From Bacteroidales bacterium (GTDB taxonomy: Bacteria > Bacteroidota > Bacteroidia > Bacteroidales > UBA932), in the NCBI GenBank assembly GCA_028707695.1, contig JAQWAL010000011.1, positions 1 through 45,149 of the forward strand: DNA of 45,149 nucleotides, read 5' to 3'. The first letter of the stretch is position 1. Every line of letters starts with the position of its first letter. The notes under the pieces were generated by a model. It was not told the DNA's origin, made no database searches, and was given only the letters and a program-made list of their open reading frames with translations. Position numbers and translations under genes: made by a program. Positions 24,614 through 33,528 of the stretch are shown here, piece by piece.

Positions 24614-26258
24614 TTACTTTGATACCATTGGAGCATTTTCCAAAATGAATGGTTTTGTCAGATTCCAACTGCCCTTTCCAAATATCACCGTTTAACATAT
24701 CTCTCATTTCACAGAGGTTTACTTTAGGTAATTTGAAAAATTGGAACATATCATTTGGCAAATTCAATTTTACCTCTTTATCTGGATTATTGAAGGATAC
24801 GTGTATGATAAAAAATGAACTACCATGTTTGCGGGAAAAGGAAAAATTTTCTTTTCCTTCATATTGTGGATTTTTGGAGTTGGCATAGTGCAAATCATAT
24901 TTCTCACCTTCAGTGAAAGCTTTTTCTGTATTTGCAAGATTTAAAAGAGCTTTGTAAATATTTCTCAATTTTTGGTCAAATTCACCTCTTCTCCAATTCC
25001 TTATACTTTCCAAAGACCAGTAATCAAAGATACTAGTTTTTCCGTCTTCTTTGCTAAAGCCCTCTGCATATTCTCCCTTTTCACCTAGTTCTTGTCCAAA
25101 ATAGAGCATATAAGGAGATTTGTTTAGAAGCAATGATACTACTAGTGCAGGTAACCCTTTGTAAGGATCTGTAGCAAAATATTTTGAGGCTAACCGGACT
25201 TCGTCATGATTCTCTGTAAAATTGAGCATATTATTCTCGTGTAGCCCCAAGGAGTGCCAACATTTTGATATTTCTGAACACTCTTTCTCCCCTCTAGTTA
25301 TCGCTTTTAAAGTGTCGTATAGCCCAACTTTATCGTATAGGTAGTCGAACCCGGATTGTTTAAGGAACAGGCTGTATGAATGTGGATTATATGTCTCTGC
25401 TATAAATATGACGTCCTTGTGGTTTTCCTTTGTCTTTTGAATTACCCATTCCCAAAAATCCAAAGGGACCATCTCTGCCATATCGCATCTAAAACCAGAA
25501 ACACCTTTGCAAAGCCAATAATCCAGTATATCGTACATTTTATTCCAGGTATCTGGAATTGGGTTAAAGAATGATTGTTTGTTGCCACTGAAAATATCAT
25601 ATCCGTAATTCAGCTTCACAGTCTCGTACCAATCTGCATCTGATGGTTCGGGGTTGATGCAATCATTCCCTGTAACTTTTGCAGGTATTTCTATATATGG
25701 TTTTATATCTGTGCTTTGTGCTGGAGATTTAAAGCTACTTCCCAGAATATAATAGAAGTTGTTGGATGGATGGAAGGAGTAATCAATTTTATCGTGTGCG
25801 CCAAATTCTTCTCTATCTCCAGGTCTTTTAACAGATTTGTATTCCCGTGACAAATGGTTTGGCACAAAGTCAATTATAACACCAATGGATAATGATTTGC
25901 ACCTGGCGATTAGTTGTTCAAATTCATTGATTCTATTTGCAGGATTAGTTGCAATAGAAGGAGCAACATCATAGTAGTCAGTGATTGAATATGGTGATCC
26001 AGCCTCACCTTTGACTATAGAAGAATGGTTGGCCGGCAATCCACATTCTGGAAAAGCAGTTTTTGTTGCATGTCTAAGAATTCCTGTAAACCAAATATGA
26101 GTGCAACCCAGGTCTTTGATTGTATCCAATGTCTCAAGAGTAAAGTCATCCAACTTTCCACATCCGTTGGTTTTAAAAGAAGATCCGGGAACAAGATCAG
26201 ATGTCTTATTCCCGAATATCCTAGGCAATACCTGGTAAATGATTGGCTTGAATGACAT
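24597..26258 (-). CDS. GH13 alpha-amylase family glycosidase
   Basis: The 553-residue enzyme shows the GH13 barrel motifs: DFVPNH (130-135), GFRCDMAEM with nucleophile D259, FIAETY with acid/base E288, and FTENHDE with D352. A C-terminal beta domain follows from about residue 440. There is no signal peptide, so it acts in the cytoplasm, perhaps on stored glycogen or imported maltooligosaccharides. Exact specificity (amylase, maltosyltransferase or glucanotransferase) cannot be read. It lies 3 bases after the phosphofructokinase gene, consistent with feeding sugar into glycolysis. Confidence 0.88.
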   Translation of the reverse strand: MSFKPIIYQVLPRIFGNKTSDLVPGSSFKTNGCGKLDDFTLETLDTIKDLGCTHIWFTGILRHATKTAFPECGLPANHSSIVKGEAGSPYSITDYYDVAPSIATNPANRINEFEQLIARCKSLSIGVIIDFVPNHLSREYKSVKRPGDREEFGAHDKIDYSFHPSNNFYYILGSSFKSPAQSTDIKPYIEIPAKVTGNDCINPEPSDADWYETVKLNYGYDIFSGNKQSFFNPIPDTWNKMYDILDYWLCKGVSGFRCDMAEMVPLDFWEWVIQKTKENHKDVIFIAETYNPHSYSLFLKQSGFDYLYDKVGLYDTLKAITRGEKECSEISKCWHSLGLHENNMLNFTENHDEVRLASKYFATDPYKGLPALVVSLLLNKSPYMLYFGQELGEKGEYAEGFSKEDGKTSIFDYWSLESIRNWRRGEFDQKLRNIYKALLNLANTEKAFTEGEKYDLHYANSKNPQYEGKENFSFSRKHGSSFFIIHVSFNNPDKEVKLNLPNDMFQFFKLPKVNLCEMRDMLNGDIWKGQLESDKTIHFGKCSNGIKVIKLSL

Positions 26259-26261
26259 GAA

Positions 26262-27494
26262 TTACCAGTTCAAAATCTTTTTGAAATCATACTCCTCTGG
26301 GTTTGAAATAACCTTTGAAGCAGCTTCATAATCACTTTCGGTAATATAATGCAAAATGTTATTAATGATGGCTTGTACTCTGTCCGATTCAAGACTTACA
26401 CCCCTTGGTGGGATTTTTCCAGTGTCTGGATCTTGTATGTCTTTTAGGAATAGCGGTTTTACCTTTCCAAGGTGGTCAATGTAAACCATACAGCCAGATT
26501 GTCCTTCTGTAAACAGTTGGTAAACTCCTATTCCTAGTTCTGTACAGTAGACCAAATCATAGGCACTAGGATACTGGCATCTAAGTTCGTATCCAAGTTC
26601 TACAGGACGTGATTTAGTAGATAAACCGATAGACCTAAGTCTTTTTTCCAATATTTCATTGAAAATATGAGCTTTTGAAACTTTACCCAACTCTGGATGG
26701 CCGTGATCGTCATAAGAAAATGTCACTCCCGACATCTTTAGTTCCTCTTCGCTTAGTTCGTGGAATACGCCTTCCGAAATCATTACTGCTCCATAGTTTA
26801 TACCAAGAATCAATCTCTTAACAATTGATGAAACAGCAAGTTTAACTATTTTATCTATAGTTATGGTTGTTTTATTGAACATCTCAGGAATAACTATCAT
26901 TGGATAATGGGCTGCAGAACCGATACCAAATGCCAGATGCCCGGCAGAACGTCCCATGGCACATACTACAAACCAATTGTTACTAGTCCTTGCATCTTCG
27001 TAAACAGTTGTAGCTAGCCTAGCTCCCTCTGATTTTGCCGATTCGTAGCCAAATGTAGGTCTTTGTAATGGCAAAGGAAGGTCATTGTCTATAGTTTTGG
27101 GAACATGAATGTTGGAAATCGTGTGATTGTGTTCTACCAAAAACTTGGCTACCCTGTTTGCTGTTGATGCAGTGTCATCTCCTCCGATTGTAACCAGTAG
27201 CTTTATGTTGTTCTTTACAAAAAAATCAAGGTTGAAATTATGTTCAAAGTCATCTTTGGTTGGTTTATACCTACTCATTACCAAGTAAGAACCACCACGA
27301 TTAAAAATTGAATCTGCCATAAGGAAATCCAGTTCTGTGTAATCTGGATTCTTGGAAAAAAGCCCTTTGTACCCACCGTTCAATCCGAGGACTCTGTATC
27401 CATTCGAAATAAATGTTTTAGCAATACTGCCTACTACAGTATTCATTCCAGGCGCGGGACCACCTCCCGTCAAAATTACGATTGTTTTTTTCAT
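26262..27494 (-). CDS. pfp: 6-phosphofructokinase, pyrophosphate-dependent type
   Basis: It phosphorylates fructose 6-phosphate. The start TGGGPAPGMN forms the phosphoryl-donor loop. GGDD at 104-107 (D107 where ATP enzymes have Gly) and PKTIDND with K133 (where ATP enzymes have Gly) are the two features that mark use of pyrophosphate. At 410 residues it fits the mid-length bacterial PPi-PFK group. PPi makes the step reversible, so it could also serve gluconeogenesis. It starts a two-gene unit with the GH13 gene. Confidence 0.9.
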   Translation of the reverse strand: MKKTIVILTGGGPAPGMNTVVGSIAKTFISNGYRVLGLNGGYKGLFSKNPDYTELDFLMADSIFNRGGSYLVMSRYKPTKDDFEHNFNLDFFVKNNIKLLVTIGGDDTASTANRVAKFLVEHNHTISNIHVPKTIDNDLPLPLQRPTFGYESAKSEGARLATTVYEDARTSNNWFVVCAMGRSAGHLAFGIGSAAHYPMIVIPEMFNKTTITIDKIVKLAVSSIVKRLILGINYGAVMISEGVFHELSEEELKMSGVTFSYDDHGHPELGKVSKAHIFNEILEKRLRSIGLSTKSRPVELGYELRCQYPSAYDLVYCTELGIGVYQLFTEGQSGCMVYIDHLGKVKPLFLKDIQDPDTGKIPPRGVSLESDRVQAIINNILHYITESDYEAASKVISNPEEYDFKKILNW

Positions 27495-27514
27495 TACTTT
27501 ACTTATTGAGCTGG

Positions 27515-27522
27515 CAAAGTTA
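27515..27522 (-). promoter_or_regulatory. Probable -7 box of the pfp gene
   Basis: On the minus strand this reads TAACTTTG, a full match to TAnnTTTG, with transcription expected about 13 bases before the pfp ATG. No -33 TTTG is clear. Confidence 0.4.
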
Positions 27523-27541
27523 ATAATAATTAAAAAATATT

Positions 27542-27549
27542 TAAATTTG
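27542..27549 (+). promoter_or_regulatory. Possible -7 box of ligA
   Basis: TAAATTTG matches TAnnTTTG but is only 11 bases before the ligA ATG, which would give a nearly leaderless transcript. The upstream -33 element is not evident in the AT-rich spacer. Confidence 0.3.
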
Positions 27550-27560
27550 TAAGTTAAATT

Positions 27561-29579
27561 ATGAAAGTCAACAAAGAAAATGCCAAGGATAGGATTTCTT
27601 TTCTAAGAAAGGAAATTGAGTTGCATAATAGTTTGTATTATGTAGATAATAAGCCAATTATTACTGATTTTGAATTCGATTTGTTGATGCAGGAGCTACA
27701 GGCTCTTGAAGCAAAATATCCTGAATTTATAACAGACTCCTCTCCCACCCTTAAAGTTGGTAGCGACTTGTCTGTCAGTGGAATTGGTAAGTCCTTCAAA
27801 CAAGCCAGACACAAAACCCCAATGCTTTCTTTAAGCAATACTTATAATAAAGAGGAGCTGTATACGTTTGACGAAAGATTGTCAAGATTGTTAGGCAAAA
27901 AGATAGAGTACGTCTGTGAACTAAAGATTGATGGTTCTGCCATATCTTTGATATACAACAATAGGAACTTTGTTCGGGCGGTTACCAGAGGTGACGGGAA
28001 TGTAGGAGACGATGTAACTGCAAATGTCAAATGCATTGGATCAATCCCGTCAAAACTTCCGGAATCTTTTTTTTCTGGAGAGGTAGAGATTAGGGGAGAA
28101 ATATTTATGTCATGGGACTCTTTTGACAGGCTAAACAAAAAAAAGGAGGAAAATGAAGAGCCCCTTTTTGCAAATCCAAGAAATGCTGCAGCAGGATCGT
28201 TAAAGCTTTTGGATCCTTCACTTACTGCAAGCAGGGAACTGAGTGCTTTTTTTTACTCTGTATCTGGTCAAGGACTCGTATTTGAAAACCATGTACAATC
28301 TTTGGAATGGGCAAGACAAGCAGGGTTTCCTGTGTCAAATCATTACAGGCTATGCAAAAGCATAGATGAGGTTATTGAATATTTGGATTATTGGGATATT
28401 GAAAGGAAAAAACTAAAATTCCCTACAGATGGAGTTGTTATAAAAGTAAATGAAGTATTACTCCAAAAAAACGCTGGATATACGTCAAAATCTCCCCGGT
28501 GGGCAACTGCATATAAATTTAAAGCAGAGCAAGCTTCAACTGTATTGAAATCTGTAGATTATCAAGTGGGCAGAACAGGAGCTATTACACCTGTAGCCAA
28601 TCTGGATCCAGTACTTTTATCTGGGAGTACCATAAGACGAGCTTCCCTTCACAACGAAGAGCAAATAAAATTATTGGACATTCACTTGGGAGATACCGTG
28701 TATGTAGAAAAAGGAGGTGAAATAATCCCAAAAATTGTAGGAGTAGATGTATCCAAAAGAGACCAAAATGCACAAAAACCTTTGTTCCCGGTTAATTGTC
28801 CTGACTGTAACACATTGCTTGTAAAAGAGGAAAGCGAGGCCAAACACTATTGTCCAAACATCAATGGTTGTCCAATGCAAATAAAAGGCAGGTTGCTGCA
28901 TTTTTGCAGCAGGAAAGCCATGAATATATTGGCTGGAGAAGCCACAATTGAAGTTATGTACAAAAAGGGCATCCTGAATACATTCCCGGATTTTTTCAGG
29001 TTGACAAAAAATGATATCCTGGAACTGGATGGCTGGAAGGAAAAATCTACAGAAAGGTTCCTGAAAAGTGTGGAAGCTTCAAAATCTGTTCCTTTTGAGC
29101 GAGTATTATATTCTTTAGGCATAAGGCACGTTGGAGAAACCACTGCAAAAAATTTAGCATTTCATTTCAAGTCAATCTATGCTCTTTCTATTTCTAAAAA
29201 AGAAGAGTTGTTGCAAGTAGCCGATATTGGCGAAACTGTTGCTGATTCTGTGATGAATTTCTTTGCTGACCCGTTCAACCAAGAAATAATTAAATTGCTC
29301 AACTCCTACGGTGTAAAATTAGAGTCAAATAATTCCAATAGCATATTATCTAATAAGTTAGAAGGATGCTCATTGGTTGTATCAGGACTTTTTTCAATTC
29401 CAAGGGAAGAATTAAAAAAAGTGATTGAACAACACTCTGGTAAAAATGTTACATCTATTTCGGGGTCAACATCTTATTTGATAGCTGGAGATAATATGGG
29501 CCCATCCAAATTGGAAAAGGCTAATAAATTAGGCGTCAAAATATTGACTGAAAATGAGTTTTTTGAGATGATTAAATAA
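27561..29579 (+). CDS. ligA: NAD-dependent DNA ligase LigA
   Basis: It seals nicks during replication and repair. The 672-residue length is standard. Order: Ia domain (HNSLYYVDN with the NMN-contacting tyrosines), adenylation domain with AMP-lysine K122 in ELKIDGS, OB fold (VGRTGAITPVANLDPV), four-cysteine zinc finger (CPDC and CPNINGC region), helix-hairpin-helix repeats, and a C-terminal BRCT domain (about 595-672). The BRCT is preserved. It heads the long plus-strand run and is divergent from pfp. Confidence 0.97.
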   Translation: MKVNKENAKDRISFLRKEIELHNSLYYVDNKPIITDFEFDLLMQELQALEAKYPEFITDSSPTLKVGSDLSVSGIGKSFKQARHKTPMLSLSNTYNKEELYTFDERLSRLLGKKIEYVCELKIDGSAISLIYNNRNFVRAVTRGDGNVGDDVTANVKCIGSIPSKLPESFFSGEVEIRGEIFMSWDSFDRLNKKKEENEEPLFANPRNAAAGSLKLLDPSLTASRELSAFFYSVSGQGLVFENHVQSLEWARQAGFPVSNHYRLCKSIDEVIEYLDYWDIERKKLKFPTDGVVIKVNEVLLQKNAGYTSKSPRWATAYKFKAEQASTVLKSVDYQVGRTGAITPVANLDPVLLSGSTIRRASLHNEEQIKLLDIHLGDTVYVEKGGEIIPKIVGVDVSKRDQNAQKPLFPVNCPDCNTLLVKEESEAKHYCPNINGCPMQIKGRLLHFCSRKAMNILAGEATIEVMYKKGILNTFPDFFRLTKNDILELDGWKEKSTERFLKSVEASKSVPFERVLYSLGIRHVGETTAKNLAFHFKSIYALSISKKEELLQVADIGETVADSVMNFFADPFNQEIIKLLNSYGVKLESNNSNSILSNKLEGCSLVVSGLFSIPREELKKVIEQHSGKNVTSISGSTSYLIAGDNMGPSKLEKANKLGVKILTENEFFEMIK

Positions 29580-29617
29580 TTATTATAACTTTATTTATAA
29601 ACAAATTTTGGTTTAGA

Positions 29618-30793
29618 ATGAAAAAAATATTGGTTTCCAATAAAGTGTACTATGTTGGAGTAAACGACAGGAAAAAGTCTCTTTTCGAAAACAACTGGCC
29701 TTTGCCAAATGGAGTTTCATACAATTCATATGTAATAGCAGACGAGAAATGTGCGCTAATAGATACATTGGAATTTGGTTCAAAAGATGACTATCTGGAA
29801 GAAATTGGAGAAATACTTCAAGGCAGACAACTTGATTATTTGATAGTCAATCATATGGAGCCTGATCACTCAAGCATGATCGGGTGGATCCAGAAGATGT
29901 ACCCAAATGTAAAGATAGTAGCAAACAGCAAGGCTTTCAAAATGCTACAATCCTATTACGGGATTGGTCAAGATCATATACATGAAGTGAAAGATGGGGA
30001 TACTCTTGACCTTGGCTATCATAAATTAAATTTTGTAATGACTCCATGGGTCCATTGGCCAGAGACAATGATAACATATGACACAACAGACTCCATCCTT
30101 TTCTCATGTGACGCATTTGGATCTTTTGGAACTCTTGATGGTGGAATCTTTGACGATGAAATCAACTTTGGATTTTACGAAGATGAGATGAGGAGGTATT
30201 ATTCAAATATTGTTGGCAAGTACAGTCATATGGTTCAAAAAGCTTTTGCAAAATTAGAAAGTTTTAAAATCAATTTCATTTGTCCATCCCATGGACCTGT
30301 GTGGAGGAAAGACCCTCAAAAGGCGATTTCATTGTATGACAAATGGAGCAAGCACGAGTCAGACGAGGGGGTGGTGATTGCATTTGCCTCTATGTATGGC
30401 AACACCGAAAAGATGGCAGATTACCTCGCCAGGCTAATATCAGAACAGGGAGTCAAGAACATACGGATTTACGATGTTTCTAAGACCCATGTATCATTCA
30501 TCTTGAATGACATATGGAAATACAAGTCGGTTGTTTTAGGGTCGAGTGCCTACAATGCCGGGATGCACCCAATGATGCAACATTTATGCAACGAATTGGA
30601 GGTACTAAACCCCAAGGACAAAAACTATGCTTTGTTTGGCTCTTTCAGTTGGAGTGGCGGAGGAGTGAAAACCTTGGTGCCTTTTTCAGAAAAGATGAGT
30701 TGGAAAATGGTTGCCCCGCCTGTAGAAATAATGGGATCTCCCAAAATTGAAGAGATGTCAGGGTTTGAGGAAATAGCAAAAAATATTATATAA
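29618..30793 (+). CDS. Flavodiiron protein (A-type flavoprotein)
   Basis: The N-terminal metallo-beta-lactamase-like domain holds the diiron ligands H79, E81, D83 and H84 in HMEPDHSS, with further ligands in VHWPETM, FSCDAFG and CPSHGPVW. The C-terminal flavodoxin domain starts near residue 252 with the FMN loop ASMYGNTEKMA. At 391 residues there is no rubredoxin or reductase fusion, so an external donor is needed. The family reduces O2 to water or NO to N2O in anaerobes and microaerobes. It is followed two bases later by a thioesterase gene. Confidence 0.94.
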   Translation: MKKILVSNKVYYVGVNDRKKSLFENNWPLPNGVSYNSYVIADEKCALIDTLEFGSKDDYLEEIGEILQGRQLDYLIVNHMEPDHSSMIGWIQKMYPNVKIVANSKAFKMLQSYYGIGQDHIHEVKDGDTLDLGYHKLNFVMTPWVHWPETMITYDTTDSILFSCDAFGSFGTLDGGIFDDEINFGFYEDEMRRYYSNIVGKYSHMVQKAFAKLESFKINFICPSHGPVWRKDPQKAISLYDKWSKHESDEGVVIAFASMYGNTEKMADYLARLISEQGVKNIRIYDVSKTHVSFILNDIWKYKSVVLGSSAYNAGMHPMMQHLCNELEVLNPKDKNYALFGSFSWSGGGVKTLVPFSEKMSWKMVAPPVEIMGSPKIEEMSGFEEIAKNII

Positions 30794-30795
30794 TC

Positions 30796-31170
30796 ATGGA
30801 TAAAGCTTCGATTCGGTTCAAAACATCAAAAAAAGTAGACCAAAGTGATACTGCTTTGAACCATGGGTCTGGTTTATTGAATGTTTTTGCAACCCCGGCT
30901 ATGGTTGCTTTAATGGAAAAGTCTGCCCACCAGCTTGCATTGGCTAACATTCCTGAAGGTTTGGACACGGTTGGTATAGAGATTAGTGTAAAACATACAA
31001 GAGCCACTCCTGTGGGTAAGGAGGTTTTTGCCGAAGCAGTATTGGAAAAGCAGGATGGGAAACGTCTGTATTTTACAATCACTGCATATGACAATCAAGG
31101 TGAAATAGGAACAGGAACACATATCAGGTATATCATTGACCCTATAAAATTCATGGAGAGAACTATTTGA
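30796..31170 (+). CDS. Hotdog-fold thioesterase, FlK-like
   Basis: The 124-residue protein fits the FlK family of single-domain hotdog thioesterases. T33, E41 and H67 have spacings of 8 and 26 residues, the same as the catalytic T42, E50 and H76 of fluoroacetyl-CoA thioesterase. The surrounding motifs are ATPAMVALMEKSA and VGIEISVKHTRATPVG. Most FlK relatives are not known to act on fluoroacetyl-CoA, so a general acyl-CoA clearing role is likelier here. Its TGA overlaps the TTG start of yihY. Confidence 0.82.
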   Translation: MDKASIRFKTSKKVDQSDTALNHGSGLLNVFATPAMVALMEKSAHQLALANIPEGLDTVGIEISVKHTRATPVGKEVFAEAVLEKQDGKRLYFTITAYDNQGEIGTGTHIRYIIDPIKFMERTI

Positions 31171-32099
31171 AAAAATATGGCAATATAAAACATACTTATC
31201 AAAGGATACTGAAATTCCTTATCAATGACATCTGGCATCTTGATATGTCGGAAATTAGTATTATGCGTGCCAGAATGATAAAGTACCTGAAGGTTTTGTT
31301 GATAACCATCAAGGGGTTTGCAAATGATAAGGTTTCACTTCAGGCTACATCATTGAGCTACTTCTCTGCGATGTCCATTGTACCGTTTGTTGCAATAATG
31401 TTTGCTGTTACCAATGGGTTTGGTGCAGGCGAAAGGCTTGAGAGTTTACTGTATAGTTATTTTGAAGGCAATGAACAGATAATATCATACGTACTTAAAT
31501 TTGCTACAAATATTATAAAAACAAGCAGAAATGGGCTTTTTGGTGTGATTAGCTTTTTATTTTTGCTCTCTACTATAATATGGCTGATGCTAAATATTGA
31601 AAAAGCATTCAATGAAATATGGAAGGTTGAATCTGGCCGTTCATTCAGGAAAAGGGCAATCTATTATATGACTCTTTTGTTTGTATCTCCATTTGTAATT
31701 TTCCTTTTCCTCACTTTGGCATTGGTGTATACTAACACATTAAAATCAATTGGACTTGAATTTGACAAGTATCTCCCAATAACTTCCATTTTTACATGGA
31801 TTACTGCTTATTTTTTCATAACAGGAGTATTCACCCTTATGTATAAACTAATTCCAAATACAAAAGTAAGGGTTTCTGCAGCTTTTAATAGTGCATTGGT
31901 CCTTGCATTTGCTTTTATTGTTGTTCAGTTCTTTTATTTGGAAACCCAATTGATGGTAAACGGGTTGAACGCTGTATATGGAGTGTTTGCTGCAATCCCT
32001 CTCTTTATGGTATGGATGAATATCAGCTGGACGCTTATACTGTTTGGTGCAGAACTCTCACATGCATTTCAGAATGTAGATAATTACAAGTATATTTAA
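31167..32099 (+). CDS. YihY/BrkB family inner-membrane protein
   Basis: The 310-residue product has about six transmembrane helices and the family phrases ATSLSYFSAMSIVPFVAIMFAV and the C-terminal WMNISWTLILFGAELSHAF. Members were once called RNase BN, but that activity belongs to another gene, and the true role is unknown. The start is TTG at 31167, overlapping the previous stop as TTGA; the cytoplasmic lead with LKFLINDIW is family-typical and supports using it over later ATGs. Confidence 0.87.
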   Translation: MKKYGNIKHTYQRILKFLINDIWHLDMSEISIMRARMIKYLKVLLITIKGFANDKVSLQATSLSYFSAMSIVPFVAIMFAVTNGFGAGERLESLLYSYFEGNEQIISYVLKFATNIIKTSRNGLFGVISFLFLLSTIIWLMLNIEKAFNEIWKVESGRSFRKRAIYYMTLLFVSPFVIFLFLTLALVYTNTLKSIGLEFDKYLPITSIFTWITAYFFITGVFTLMYKLIPNTKVRVSAAFNSALVLAFAFIVVQFFYLETQLMVNGLNAVYGVFAAIPLFMVWMNISWTLILFGAELSHAFQNVDNYKYI

Positions 32100-32109
32100 A
32101 ATAAAAATT

Positions 32110-33522
32110 ATGGATCTTAAATTGACATCAAGAGCAGAAGATTTTATTGATGATAAATATTTTCACGAACTTTTACAAAACACAAAAGAGGATCTTCCAA
32201 AGATAAGGGAGATACTTGCTAAAAGTAAAACCAAACAGGCTTTGACACTGGAAGAGACTGCAACACTACTTGCAATAAATTCCCCCGAAGCAAAGCAGGA
32301 GTTGTTTGAGACAGCCAAGGAGCTGAAAAGGTCCATATATGGCAAAAGAATTGTTTTGTTTGCTCCATTGTATATTGGTAATTATTGTATAAACAATTGT
32401 CAGTATTGTGGATTCAGAAGTTCCTTGAGAAAAGCTGTAAGAAGGACGTTAAGTGATCAGGATATTGTGGCAGAAGTAACACAACTTGAAAAAGAGGGGC
32501 ACAAAAGATTGATTTTGGTTTATGGTGAACACCCCAGGTATACTCCGGAATTCATAGCCGACAGCGTTAGGACATGTTATAACGTGAAAACCGGAAATGG
32601 GGAGATACGCAGAATCAATATCAATGCCGCACCACTGGACATAGAGGGGTTCAGGACTGTCAAAGAGGCCGGAATAGGCACTTTCCAGGTTTTTCAGGAA
32701 ACTTACCATAAAGAGACTTATGCCAAGTATCACCCTGGTCCCGGCATAAAAAGTGACTATATGTGGAGATTGAATGCAATGGACAGGGCTTTTGAGGCGG
32801 GTATGGATGATGTTGGCATTGGAGCATTGTTTGGATTGTATGACTGGAGGTTCGAGGTATTGGGTTTGGTCAAACACTCAATATACTTACAAGATAAATA
32901 TGGGGTTGGCCCCCATACCATAAGTTTCCCACGAATCAAGCCTGCATACGACATGAAACTGGACTTGCCGTACGAAGTTAGTGACGAGGATTTTAAACAA
33001 TTGGTGGCAACATTAAGAATTGCAGTTCCATACACAGGTCTTATAATGACTGCAAGGGAAACTTCAGAAGTAAGGGACGCTGTAATTGAATATGGAGTAT
33101 CCCAGATAGATGCAGGTACCAGGTTGGAGATTGGAGGTTACCACGAAGGCAAGAAAGAAGTGCAGGAGTTGAATCGTGAGCAATTCCAGATTGGAGACTC
33201 CAGGGAACTTGATTCAGTCATCCAGTGGTTGCTAAATCGGGGGTTCATACCTAGTTTCTGCACATCATGCTACAGGCTTGGACGTACAGGTGAGCACTTC
33301 ATGGAATATGCAATACCTGGTTTCATAGGAAGGTTCTGTACTCCCAATGCAATGCTTACCTTAGCTGAATACTTGGAAGATTACTCATCTGCAGAGACAA
33401 AAGAAGAGGGATACAAACTTATAGAAGAGGAACTTTTGCTTATCAAGGATTCAAAGAAAAAAGAGGACCTGGCAACTAAATTGCTAATGATTAAAAATGG
33501 TAAGAGAGATATGCTCTACTAA
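32110..33522 (+). CDS. hydG: [FeFe]-hydrogenase maturation radical SAM enzyme HydG
   Basis: HydG cleaves tyrosine to p-cresol, CO and cyanide and builds the Fe(CO)2(CN) units of the H-cluster. The SAM cluster motif is C93, C97, C100 (NYCINNCQYC). The C-terminal motif C384, C387, C410 fits CX2CX22C, the site of the auxiliary cluster that separates HydG from ThiH. Length is 470 residues, normal for HydG. HydE, HydF and the hydrogenase itself are not in this window. Confidence 0.93.
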   Translation: MDLKLTSRAEDFIDDKYFHELLQNTKEDLPKIREILAKSKTKQALTLEETATLLAINSPEAKQELFETAKELKRSIYGKRIVLFAPLYIGNYCINNCQYCGFRSSLRKAVRRTLSDQDIVAEVTQLEKEGHKRLILVYGEHPRYTPEFIADSVRTCYNVKTGNGEIRRININAAPLDIEGFRTVKEAGIGTFQVFQETYHKETYAKYHPGPGIKSDYMWRLNAMDRAFEAGMDDVGIGALFGLYDWRFEVLGLVKHSIYLQDKYGVGPHTISFPRIKPAYDMKLDLPYEVSDEDFKQLVATLRIAVPYTGLIMTARETSEVRDAVIEYGVSQIDAGTRLEIGGYHEGKKEVQELNREQFQIGDSRELDSVIQWLLNRGFIPSFCTSCYRLGRTGEHFMEYAIPGFIGRFCTPNAMLTLAEYLEDYSSAETKEEGYKLIEEELLLIKDSKKKEDLATKLLMIKNGKRDMLY

Positions 33523-33528
33523 AGAAAT

